Shown: piece by piece, positions 1 through 6,187 of the stretch
How the letters are laid out: each line of letters begins with the position of its first letter
How positions within the stretch are numbered: the stretch's first letter is position 1
Assembly (NCBI GenBank): GCA_030836705.1
Contig: JAUPLZ010000379.1
Span: forward strand, 1-6,187
Source: Campylobacterota bacterium
GTDB taxonomy: Bacteria; Campylobacterota; Campylobacteria; Campylobacterales; SZUA-545
Reading direction: 5' to 3'
Length of the DNA: 6,187 nucleotides
The notes under the pieces: generated by a model
What the model saw: the letters and a program-made list of their open reading frames with translations, nothing else
What the model was told of the DNA's origin: nothing
Databases searched by the model: none
Made by a program: the position numbers and the translations under genes

Positions 1-182
1 ATATTTGTAGCCTCTACTTTTGCACTCTCTTCAGAGTCAACATCAATATCAAGAATAATCTGCTTGCCTATTCTAACTTCTTTTACTTTTTTAAAATCAA
101 GTGCTTCAAGAGCGTGATGTACTGCTTTTCCTTGTGGATCTAATATTCCATTTTTTAAATACACATTTACTTTTACTTTCAA
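1..182 (-). CDS. purS: PurS, small subunit of phosphoribosylformylglycinamidine (FGAM) synthase (partial, C-terminus outside window)
   Basis: PurS is the small accessory subunit of the three-part FGAM synthase (PurS, PurL, PurQ). This cytoplasmic enzyme converts FGAR to FGAM with glutamine and ATP in purine synthesis. Sixty codons are visible, beginning [20 protein letters not shown]. The short VxVYLKxGILDPQGxAV opening and the following KVxxVRIGKxI segment are typical of PurS. The family is about 80 residues long, so roughly 20 C-terminal residues lie beyond the left edge. I chose the TTG start at 180-182 because its TTGA overlaps the purC stop codon (179-181), a GGGGGA Shine-Dalgarno-like stretch lies about six bases upstream, and the protein alignment begins exactly there. 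No ATG fits. The overlap suggests translational coupling to purC. purQ would be expected next, outside the window. Confidence 0.9.
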   Translation of the reverse strand, partial: MKVKVNVYLKNGILDPQGKAVHHALEALDFKKVKEVRIGKQIILDIDVDSEESAKVEATN

Positions 183-895
183 TTCATTCCCCCTAGAATT
201 CTCTTTAAAACCTCTTCATAAGCAACTTTTACATTACCAAGATTTTGTCTAAATCTATCTTTATCCATCTTGTCGCCTGTTGCAATATCCCAAAATCTAC
301 AACTATCAGGACTTATTTCGTCAGCCAAAAGCACCGTACCGTCTTTGTCAAGACCAAATTCGAGCTTAAAATCTATAAGATTAAGTCCTGCTTTTTCAAA
401 AAAAGGTTTTAGTATGCTGTTTATTTGTCTGCCAAGTTTTCTTAACTGCTCAAGTTGGTCTTCTTTTGCAATATTCATCATAAGCGCATGTTCGTCGTTG
501 ATAAGAGGATCTCCAAGTGCATCATCTTTGTAATAAAACTCAACAAGGGTAAATGGAAGAATGGTGCCGTCTTTTATACCTAGTCTTTTTGTTAAGCTGC
601 CCGTAGCTGTATTTCTTACAACAACTTCAATCGGAATTATTTGAACTTTTTTTATTAGCTGTTCTGTATCGTTCAATGTTTTTATAAGATGTGTTTTTAT
701 TCCGTTTTTTTCAAGAAGATTAAAAAGCTGGGTGCTTATTTTGCAGTTTAGGGCACCCTTGCCGGACTCTGAGCCTTTTTTTTCGGCATTAAAAGCAGTC
801 AAATCATCTTAAAAAACCGAAATTAACTTGTCGCTATCGTTGGTTTTGTATAATTTTTTTGCTTTTCCTTCATAAAGCAATTCCTGTTTTTGCAT
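179..895 (-). pseudogene. purC: SAICAR synthetase PurC, full-length frame interrupted by an in-frame TAA at codon 29
   Basis: PurC (phosphoribosylaminoimidazole-succinocarboxamide synthase) joins aspartate to CAIR using ATP, giving SAICAR in purine synthesis. Read from the ATG at 893-895, the frame gives 238 codons plus stop, the normal family length. It starts MQKQELLYEGKAKKLYKTND, containing the YEGKAKK nucleotide-binding hairpin. After the stop it continues [12 protein letters not shown], with [15 protein letters not shown] (about residues 90-104), IDFKLEFGL (about 173-181), the [12 protein letters not shown] motif (about 191-202) and [10 protein letters not shown] (about 210-219). A good ribosome site (AAAGGA) precedes the ATG, 16 bases after the ctp stop. 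Codon 29 is TAA (809-811) where relatives have lysine in a SEFKDDLTAF-like context, so one A-to-T change explains it. The longest uninterrupted frame, from a TTG at 802 to 179, would lack the ATP-binding hairpin and is probably inactive. The rest of the gene looks intact, so the lesion is recent or a sequence error. Confidence 0.85.
809..811 (-). other. In-frame TAA stop codon inside purC (codon 29)
   Basis: On the minus strand the codons around this point read TCG GTT TTT TAA GAT GAT TTG ACT, that is S-V-F-stop-D-D-L-T. The frame is PurC-like on both sides with no shift. Relatives normally have lysine here, so AAA changed to TAA is the simplest explanation. The change falls at the junction of a T run and an A run, where sequencing or assembly errors are possible. 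Confidence 0.85.
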
Positions 896-911
896 TAGCT
901 TTTTCCTTTGT

Positions 912-2231
912 TTATTTTAGAATTATTAAAGCTCTTAATATTCCAAGAGCATTTCTTAGTTGATAATCTGATTTTACAATCTCTTCTTGGAGTATCTCTT
1001 TTTCACTTAATTCGTTTTTTATCTCTTTTTTCTTTTTTTCTTCTTTTCCGTTACCATCTATTTTTTCAAGCTCGGCTTCAAGGTGTTTTTTGAGCTGAGA
1101 TTCTTTTATGTCAAACCCTTCTTCTACCTCTTCTATTTTTGCCTGTTTTATATATATATCAGGAGTAACTCCGACAGCTTGAATAGTTCTTCCGCTAGGC
1201 AGATAATATCTAGCTACCGTTAGTCTTATCGCTTCGCCGTCTGAAATCGGAAGTATTGCTTGCACACTGCCTTTTCCAAATGTATTTTCGCCAACTACAA
1301 CAGCTCTTTTGTGATCTTGCAATGAGCCGCTTACTATTTCACTGGCACTAGCACTTCCGCCGTTTACAAGAATGACTATCGGATAGTTTTTAAATGTCCC
1401 CGGAGTAGAGGCTTTGAATTCTATATTTTCAGATTCATTTCTTCCTTTTTGTGAAACAATAACCCCTTTGTCAATAAAAAGGTCTACAGTTTTAATAGCT
1501 TGATCTAAAAGTCCGCCCGGATTATTTCTAAGATCAAGGATAATTCCCTTCATATTTTTTTCATGTTTGTTTATAGCTTCTCTTATTGAAGATTCTACAT
1601 TTTTATCAAAATTTGTAATTCTTACATAGAGTATGTCGTTTTTGTAAAGTTTTGTATAGACTGATTCAATTTTTATAATATCTCTTGTAATTTTTATTGA
1701 AAGCGGCTTTTTTTCTTCTTTTCTTACTATTGTAAGTGTTATATCCGTATTAGGTTTGCCGCGCATAATAGAAACCGCTTCATCGAGCGTCATGCCTATT
1801 GTTGATTTTTCGTCGATTTTTAAAATAATATCGCCGGCTTCTATACCTGCTTTATCTGCCGGAGTGCCTTCTATTGGTGCGATTACGGTAATCGCACCGT
1901 CTCTCATGCCTACTGTAATTCCAAGTCCTCCAAATTCGCCTTTTGTTTGTATGGACATCTCTTTGTACTGTTTTTTGTCAAGATAGCTTGAATGTGCGTC
2001 AAGGTTTGTTAAAAGCCCGTTCATCGCTTTTTTTATAATCTCTTCCGCTTCTAGCTCATCTACATAGTTTGACTCAACCGTATTTACAATTGTTGAGAAT
2101 TTTTTAAGAGCCTCTAATCTTGTTATCTTTTCATCGGAATCATCCTTTGCTTCAAGAGTAGTGTTGGCTGCTATTACAAACATAGCTAAAGATGTAAAAA
2201 AACTAAGTAAAACCACACTGCTTTTTTTCAT
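912..2231 (-). CDS. ctp: S41-family C-terminal processing protease (CtpA type), exported, with PDZ domain
   Basis: This 439-residue serine protease belongs to the C-terminal processing (Prc/CtpA) family, which trims or degrades periplasmic and envelope proteins from their C-termini. A signal peptide is visible (MKK followed by a hydrophobic stretch to about residue 22), so it should act in the periplasm. The PDZ domain covers about residues 95-185, including GEFGGLGITVG and GTPADKAGI. The protease core follows, with ILDLRNNPGG at 231-240. The catalytic serine is the middle Ser of SASASE (Ser295). Lys320 in FGKG and Gln324 have the Ser/+25 Lys/+4 Gln spacing of the CtpA/CtpB group. The end (about 365-420) is a Glu/Lys-rich, probably helical segment, and the last 20 residues are hydrophobic. 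The length fits short CtpA-type enzymes, not long E. coli Prc. The ATG at 2229-2231 has a weak AGCGAG site about nine bases upstream and gives a complete signal peptide. It is probably the first gene of the ctp-purC-purS operon. The substrate cannot be told. Confidence 0.93.
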   Translation of the reverse strand: MKKSSVVLLSFFTSLAMFVIAANTTLEAKDDSDEKITRLEALKKFSTIVNTVESNYVDELEAEEIIKKAMNGLLTNLDAHSSYLDKKQYKEMSIQTKGEFGGLGITVGMRDGAITVIAPIEGTPADKAGIEAGDIILKIDEKSTIGMTLDEAVSIMRGKPNTDITLTIVRKEEKKPLSIKITRDIIKIESVYTKLYKNDILYVRITNFDKNVESSIREAINKHEKNMKGIILDLRNNPGGLLDQAIKTVDLFIDKGVIVSQKGRNESENIEFKASTPGTFKNYPIVILVNGGSASASEIVSGSLQDHKRAVVVGENTFGKGSVQAILPISDGEAIRLTVARYYLPSGRTIQAVGVTPDIYIKQAKIEEVEEGFDIKESQLKKHLEAELEKIDGNGKEEKKKKEIKNELSEKEILQEEIVKSDYQLRNALGILRALIILK

Positions 2232-2269
2232 AATTGATAACTCGCTTTTTATGTTAAATTTTTTTAGAT

Positions 2270-2298
2270 ATTCTACTTCAAATATTCTAAATAAACAA
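2270..2298 (-). promoter_or_regulatory. Candidate sigma70 promoter for the ctp-purC-purS operon
   Basis: On the minus strand, TTGTTT (2293-2298) and TAGAAT (2270-2275) are separated by exactly 17 bp. Transcription would start near 2263, leaving a leader of about 30 nt before the ctp ATG. A second copy of the -10-like TAGAATA lies 14 bp upstream (2283-2289) but has no matching -35 element. The region is very AT-rich, so this is only a plausible call. Confidence 0.45.
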
Positions 2299-2321
2299 TC
2301 AATCGATTTGTTGTTTTTTTA
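2288..2321. repeat. Imperfect palindrome in the ctp/clpB intergenic region, possible operator
   Basis: The core AATCGATT (2301-2308) is a perfect 8-bp palindrome. It is flanked by matching arms AAACAA (2293-2298) and TTGTTT (2311-2316), with two mismatched positions between core and arm on each side. After one more mismatch, four further AT pairs match. In all, 14 of 17 base pairs are symmetric. The left arm coincides with the proposed ctp -35 element, and the centre lies about 42 bp upstream of the proposed ctp start. That would suit binding by a dimeric regulator, but no known consensus is recognised and AT richness makes chance symmetry more likely. Confidence 0.5.
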
Positions 2322-2347
2322 ATAGATGACTAAAATTATTTAACAAA

Positions 2348-2368
2348 CTTGACAAAAAGTGACTAAAG
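2348..2368. promoter_or_regulatory. HAIR-like inverted repeat, candidate HspR repressor operator of clpB
   Basis: The sequence CTTGACA-N7-ACTAAAG matches the HAIR consensus CTTGAGT-N7-ACTCAAG at 11 of 14 arm positions, with the correct 7-bp spacer. HAIR is the binding site of HspR, a MerR-like repressor of heat-shock genes; clpB belongs to the HspR regulon in Campylobacter. The left arm contains the clpB -35 hexamer and the right arm lies in the promoter spacer, so a bound repressor would block RNA polymerase. The two left-arm mismatches are the bases that complete a perfect TTGACA. HspR itself is not in the window, so the regulator is inferred. Confidence 0.6.
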
Positions 2369-2377
2369 GTATATAAT
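2349..2377 (+). promoter_or_regulatory. Exact-consensus sigma70 promoter of clpB
   Basis: TTGACA (2349-2354) and TATAAT (2372-2377) are both perfect hexamers with the ideal 17-bp spacer. Transcription should begin near 2384, giving a leader of about 30 nt. The leader ends in an AAAAGGGG ribosome site (2401-2408), six bases before the clpB ATG. This is a housekeeping-type promoter, with no sigma32-type elements seen, which agrees with heat-shock control by repression. Confidence 0.85.
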
Positions 2378-2414
2378 ACAGCCTTAATAAAGGATTGTAA
2401 AAAAGGGGTTTTGA

Positions 2415-4988
2415 ATGCAAATTTTTGAAAAATTAACAAATCAAATGAGTGAGGGAGTTGATTCTGCTGTTTCTCTTGCCTTGTATAACAAAAATCAAGA
2501 GGTGCAGCCGATACATTTTTTGTGGAGTTTGATTGCAAATACGCAATCAATATTCAATCAAGCGCTAAACAAAATGAATATAGACAAGGCGGCTTTGGAG
2601 CTTGAGATAAAAAGTAGTGCAAATAGTCTGCCAAAAGTCTCTTCCGTAACAAAAGAAAACATAAAAGTATCAAAAAATTTTATAGAATCACTTCAAAAAG
2701 CAGAGGCGGAAGCATCAAAAAACGGAGATAGTTATGTTTCTGTTGATTCTTGGCTGATAGCAAACGCAAGCGAAAAGCCTCTTAATGAAATACTTTCCAA
2801 GTATCTTGATATTAAAGAGTTCAAAAAAACACTAGAAGCCATAAGGGGCAGCAAAAAGATAGATTCAAAAAGCGCAGATGATACGCTTGAGGCTCTTTTG
2901 AAATACGGTGTTGATCTTACGGAAAAAGCAAAAAATGGTCAATTGGATCCAGTTATAGGAAGAGATGAAGAGGTAAAAAGAACTATGCAGATTTTGCTTA
3001 GAAAAAGCAAAAACAATCCAATCCTTTTAGGCGAGCCAGGAGTTGGTAAAACTGCTATTGTGGAAGGGTTGGCTCAAAGAATAGTAAATCACGATGTGCC
3101 GTTATCTTTGCAAAATAAAAGAGTTATAACCCTTGATATGGGTCAGCTTATAGCCGGCGCAAAATACAGAGGAGAATTTGAGGAGAGATTAAAAGCCGTC
3201 GTCGAAGAGGTTAAAAAAGATAAAAATATTATTCTTTTTATAGATGAAATTCATACAATTATCGGTGCCGGAGCCAGCGAAGGAAGTATGGATGCGGCAA
3301 ATCTTCTAAAACCAGCGCTTGCAAGGGGAGAGCTTAGAACAATAGGGGCAACAACTCTAAAAGAGTATAGAAAGTATTTTGAAAAAGATGCCGCTATGCA
3401 AAGAAGATTTCAGCCTGTAACCGTTGATGAGCCTTCAATTTCAGAGGCATTGTCTATTATGAGAGGTCTAAAAGAGAGGCTTGAGGCGTTTCACAATATA
3501 ACCATCCAAGATAGCGCGCTTGTAAGTTCTGTAAAATTAAGCGATAGATATATAACTGATAGATTTTTGCCTGATAAGGCGATAGATTTGATAGATGAAG
3601 CGGCGAGTGAGCTAAAAATACAAATAGAATCAGAACCGGCAGAGCTTGACATGGTAAAAAGAGAGATTTCCCGCCTAAAAGTCGAAAAAGAGGCTCTTGC
3701 GATGGAAAAGAGCGAAAAAAATAAAACAAGGCTTCAAGAGCTTGAAAAAGAGCTAGCGAACAACAGCGAAAAAAAGAATAGTTTACAAGCGAGATTTGAG
3801 AATGAAAAAAAAGTTTTTGAAGATATAGCAAAAATCAAAGTAGATATCGACGAAGCAAAAAGAGATGCGGAAAACGCAAAAAGAAATTCAGAGTACAACA
3901 AAGCAGCAGAGATTGAGTATGGAAGGATTCCGGAGCTTAATAAAAAACTACAAGAGCTAAATGCAAAATGGGAAAAAATGCAAGAGGAGGGTACGCTTCT
4001 TAAAAATAGCGTTGATGAAGAGGCTATAGCCGAGATTATCTCAAAATGGACAAATATTCCTGTATCCAAAATGCTTCAAAGTGAAAAAAACAAAGTCCTT
4101 CATGTCGAAGATGTTATGAAAAAAGAGGTTATAGGTCAGCACGAGGCGCTAAGTGCGGTTGCAAAAACTATAAAAAGAAACAAAGCCGGGCTTTCTGACA
4201 TCAAAAAACCAATAGGAAGTTTTTTGTTTTTGGGACCGACTGGAGTTGGAAAAACAGAGACGGCAAAATCGCTTGCTAGATTTCTTTTTGATACAGAAAA
4301 AGCGCTTATTAGATTTGATATGAGCGAATATATGGAAAAATTTTCCGTTTCTCGCCTTGTCGGTGCGGCACCCGGATATGTCGGATATGAAGAGGGCGGT
4401 CAATTAACAGAGGCTGTAAGAAGAAAACCTTATAGCGTAATACTTTTTGACGAGATAGAAAAAGCACATCCTGATGTTTTTAATATTCTTCTTCAAGTGC
4501 TTGATGACGGAAGGCTTACCGATAACAAAGGAGTGACTGTTGATTTTAAAAATACGATAGTTATTCTTACATCAAACATCGGCTCAAAAGACATAATGGA
4601 AAGCATTGATAAAAAAGAGAGAGATGAAAAGGTTTGGAGTCAGCTTAAAAGCTATTTTAGACCGGAGTTTCTAAACAGGCTTGATGATGTTGTGGTGTTT
4701 AATCCGCTTGGATTGGAGCAAATCACGGCAATTGTGGATAATTTCGTAAATGAAATAAGAGCAAAACTTGTTGAGAAAAATATAACTATAGAATTAACGG
4801 ATAGTGCAAAAAAAGAGCTCGGCAAGATAGGATATGACCCTGCATACGGAGCAAGACCGCTAAAAAGAGCAATATATGATGTGATTGAAGACGAACTTGC
4901 GGAGCTTATCCTAAAAGATGAGCTTTTAGCGGGCGGCAGCGTGATGTTTGATTTCAAAGACGGTCAGTTTATCTCTAGCGTGAAATAG
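2415..4988 (+). CDS. clpB: ClpB, AAA+ protein disaggregase
   Basis: ClpB is a cytoplasmic hexameric ATPase that pulls aggregated proteins through its central pore, working with DnaK/DnaJ/GrpE after heat or other stress. The 857-residue product has the usual family length and order. The N-domain is at about 1-145. The first AAA+ module has Walker A GEPGVGKT (206-213), Walker B IILFIDE (272-278), pore-loop KYRG (250-253) and arginine-finger region QRRF (329-332). A coiled-coil middle domain, rich in Lys/Glu, spans about 402-525. The second module has Walker A GPTGVGKT (607-614), pore-loop GYVG (654-657), Walker B VILFDE (675-680) and sensor-2 GARP (812-815). The long middle domain separates it from ClpA, which lacks one, and from ClpC, whose middle domain is shorter. 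All catalytic motifs look intact. The ATG is set by the AAAAGGGG ribosome site and matches the N-domain start. It is divergent from ctp, with probable HspR-type repression. No clear terminator follows the TAG. Confidence 0.97.
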   Translation: MQIFEKLTNQMSEGVDSAVSLALYNKNQEVQPIHFLWSLIANTQSIFNQALNKMNIDKAALELEIKSSANSLPKVSSVTKENIKVSKNFIESLQKAEAEASKNGDSYVSVDSWLIANASEKPLNEILSKYLDIKEFKKTLEAIRGSKKIDSKSADDTLEALLKYGVDLTEKAKNGQLDPVIGRDEEVKRTMQILLRKSKNNPILLGEPGVGKTAIVEGLAQRIVNHDVPLSLQNKRVITLDMGQLIAGAKYRGEFEERLKAVVEEVKKDKNIILFIDEIHTIIGAGASEGSMDAANLLKPALARGELRTIGATTLKEYRKYFEKDAAMQRRFQPVTVDEPSISEALSIMRGLKERLEAFHNITIQDSALVSSVKLSDRYITDRFLPDKAIDLIDEAASELKIQIESEPAELDMVKREISRLKVEKEALAMEKSEKNKTRLQELEKELANNSEKKNSLQARFENEKKVFEDIAKIKVDIDEAKRDAENAKRNSEYNKAAEIEYGRIPELNKKLQELNAKWEKMQEEGTLLKNSVDEEAIAEIISKWTNIPVSKMLQSEKNKVLHVEDVMKKEVIGQHEALSAVAKTIKRNKAGLSDIKKPIGSFLFLGPTGVGKTETAKSLARFLFDTEKALIRFDMSEYMEKFSVSRLVGAAPGYVGYEEGGQLTEAVRRKPYSVILFDEIEKAHPDVFNILLQVLDDGRLTDNKGVTVDFKNTIVILTSNIGSKDIMESIDKKERDEKVWSQLKSYFRPEFLNRLDDVVVFNPLGLEQITAIVDNFVNEIRAKLVEKNITIELTDSAKKELGKIGYDPAYGARPLKRAIYDVIEDELAELILKDELLAGGSVMFDFKDGQFISSVK

Positions 4989-5015
4989 CCAAAAATTCAC
5001 TTAAAAGTCATTCGC

Positions 5016-5021
5016 TATAAT
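5016..5021 (+). promoter_or_regulatory. Candidate -10 element (TATAAT) for nhaA
   Basis: A perfect TATAAT, preceded by GC (GCTATAAT), lies in the 69-bp gap between the clpB stop and the nhaA start. No good -35 hexamer is found at the usual distance; Campylobacterota sigma70 promoters often lack one. Transcription would start near 5028, about 30 nt before the nhaA ATG. Together with the lack of a visible clpB terminator, nhaA could be expressed both from here and by readthrough. Confidence 0.5.
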
Positions 5022-5057
5022 TTGTGTGAATATATAAATTAAGCTGGAGATGATTTT

Positions 5058-6187
5058 ATGAAGATTTATGCACCATGGGAGAAGGCGTTTAATAAAATCG
5101 CCACCCCCTTTGAACACTTTATACACGCCCAAACTACTACAGGTCTAATCTTGATGGGTATGACAATCGTGGCTCTTTTGCTAGCTAATTCACCGCTAGC
5201 TGAAGTCTATGCGCACTTTTTTCACACATACATAAATATTGAAATAGGTACATTTAAGCTCTCTCACTCGATTCATCACTGGATAAACGATGGGCTTATG
5301 GCTATATTTTTCTTTATTATCGGGTTAGAGATAAAAAGAGAGATTTCAGTAGGCGAGCTATCAAGTATAAAAGTTGCTATTTTGCCAATCTTATCCGCAA
5401 TCGGCGGTATGATCGCACCTGCTCTTATATATTTGAGCATAAATAGCGGCACTGAGGGAGCAAACGGCTGGGGAATACCGATGGCAACTGATATTGCTTT
5501 TGCGATTAGTGCGCTTGTGCTTTTAAGAAATAGAGTTTCAACCTCTCTTGTGACATTTTTAGTTGCGCTTGCAATCGTGGATGATTTGGGTGCTGTTGTA
5601 GTTATAGCTCTTTTTTATACAAGCGATATTAGTCTTTTTTGGCTTGGATTGGCGCTTGTGGCATTTTTGGTAATGATTTCGTTTAATAGATTTGGAATTC
5701 ATGCCGTTTTGCCGTATTTTATTGTCGGTATGTTTATGTGGTTTTTTATGCTTGAATCAGGGGTGCATGCTACTATCGCAGGAGTAATTGCCGCTATGGC
5801 AATACCTTCAAAACCAAAATACGAGCCTGCTTCTTTTACGGAACATGCAAAAAAACTACTTAAAGATTATGATAAATATCCAATTTCTAAAGAGCATGTA
5901 ATACATGAAAAACAAAAAGCAATATTGCAAAATATAAAAGATAGAATAGATGCCGTAGGCTCTCCTTCTGCTAGACTTGAACATTCGCTTCATCTGCCTG
6001 TGAGTTTATTGGTTATCCCTCTTTTTGCACTCGCGAATGCCGGAATAGCTATTGATTTTACATCTATCGGCGAGGCTATTACAGAGCCTGTTTCTTTTGG
6101 GATTATTGCAGGGCTTGTTATTGGAAAGGTTATTGGAATTGCAGGAACGGCATGGCTTGCTATAAAGCTAAAAATAGCAACTCTTCC
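5058..6187 (+). CDS. nhaA: NhaA-type Na+/H+ antiporter (partial, C-terminus outside window)
   Basis: NhaA is an inner-membrane antiporter that expels Na+ (or Li+) in exchange for protons, giving pH and salt homeostasis. The 376 codons seen open MKIYAPWEKAFNKIATPFEH and form repeated hydrophobic helices. Key residues align with E. coli NhaA: Asp78, Glu91 and Glu95 (E. coli Asp65, Glu78, Glu82) in WINDGLM and GLEIKRE; TD at 144-145 (Asp133) in ATDIAF; the ion-binding pair Asp175-Asp176 (Asp163-Asp164) in AIVDDLGAV; Glu308, His309 and His312 (Glu252, His253, His256) in RLEHSLH; and Lys357 (Lys300) in IGK. The loop between helices VIII and IX (about 251-305) is charged and roughly 44 residues longer than in E. 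coli, as known for Helicobacter pylori NhaA. The ATG at 5058 follows a GGAG ribosome site with eight bases between. The last helix or two lie beyond the right edge. Confidence 0.96.
   Translation, partial: MKIYAPWEKAFNKIATPFEHFIHAQTTTGLILMGMTIVALLLANSPLAEVYAHFFHTYINIEIGTFKLSHSIHHWINDGLMAIFFFIIGLEIKREISVGELSSIKVAILPILSAIGGMIAPALIYLSINSGTEGANGWGIPMATDIAFAISALVLLRNRVSTSLVTFLVALAIVDDLGAVVVIALFYTSDISLFWLGLALVAFLVMISFNRFGIHAVLPYFIVGMFMWFFMLESGVHATIAGVIAAMAIPSKPKYEPASFTEHAKKLLKDYDKYPISKEHVIHEKQKAILQNIKDRIDAVGSPSARLEHSLHLPVSLLVIPLFALANAGIAIDFTSIGEAITEPVSFGIIAGLVIGKVIGIAGTAWLAIKLKIATL

Noticed and set aside
797..822. Programmed frameshifting or stop recoding at the T6 run before the purC TAA
   Set aside because: A shift in either direction at the T run meets another stop (TGA) within three codons, and the downstream sequence is in the same frame as the upstream one, so no shift is needed. 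The other genes show no in-frame TAA that would suggest reassignment.
270..1986. Plus-strand open frames opposite purC and ctp (270-533, 908-1093, 1756-1986)
   Set aside because: They are shadows of conserved minus-strand genes, with no credible start signals or family features.
2293..2320. Intergenic palindrome followed by a T run read as a transcription terminator
   Set aside because: No plus-strand gene ends upstream of it, the symmetric stem is almost all A/T, and it lies between two divergent promoters, so an operator is more sensible than a terminator.
2299..2550. Minus-strand open frame of 83 codons across the intergenic region and clpB start
   Set aside because: It runs antisense through the clpB promoter and N-domain, has no recognisable protein features, and conflicts with the strong plus-strand signals.
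2843..2861. Internal ClpB start near codon 149, like the short ClpB form of E. coli, because AAGGGG lies 10 bases before codon 149
   Set aside because: Codon 149 is ATA, not a normal start, and no ATG, GTG or TTG in frame lies at a useful distance.
3457..4957. Four minus-strand open frames inside clpB (3457-3831, 3734-4069, 4149-4403, 4652-4957)
   Set aside because: All are antisense to well-conserved ClpB coding sequence; their Ser/Phe/Leu-rich composition is what the complement of Lys/Glu-rich codons gives.
4995..5031. Inverted repeat ATTCAC-N25-GTGAAT flanking the nhaA -10 box
   Set aside because: The arms are only 6 bp, do not extend in either direction, and the long spacer makes chance likely.

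Overview
The window is AT-rich chromosomal DNA with the gene content and protein signatures of Campylobacterota (formerly Epsilonproteobacteria). The PurC, ClpB and NhaA sequences resemble those of Campylobacter and Sulfurimonas-like bacteria. The genus is inferred from protein character and gene order, not measured. I see no tRNA, rRNA, CRISPR array, insertion sequence or phage gene.

Layout: the left third (1-2231) is a minus-strand cluster read as ctp, then purC, then purS, and purS leaves the window at its left edge. ctp encodes an exported S41-family C-terminal processing protease. purC and purS encode two purine biosynthesis proteins, SAICAR synthetase and the small subunit of FGAM synthase. 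The genes are tightly packed (16 nt between ctp and purC, a 4-nt overlap between purC and purS), so they probably form one operon. From memory, the same ctp-purC-purS-purQ order next to clpB occurs in Campylobacter jejuni. The right two thirds run on the plus strand: a complete clpB (2415-4988), encoding the AAA+ protein disaggregase, then nhaA (from 5058), encoding a Na+/H+ antiporter cut by the right edge.

The two groups diverge from a 183-bp intergenic region (2232-2414), which is the main regulatory feature. It holds an exact-consensus sigma70 promoter for clpB (TTGACA, 17-bp spacer, TATAAT). A HAIR-like inverted repeat, the operator type of the heat-shock repressor HspR, overlaps its -35 element. 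A plausible promoter for ctp faces the other way, and an imperfect palindrome covers that promoter's -35 element.

The most striking observation is an in-frame TAA at codon 29 of purC (809-811). The rest of the reading frame is intact on both sides, and relatives are expected to have lysine there. Either the strain has a nonsense mutation in a purine gene or the sequence has a single-base error. Otherwise this is an ordinary core-genome region, and I found no convincing novel multi-gene system.
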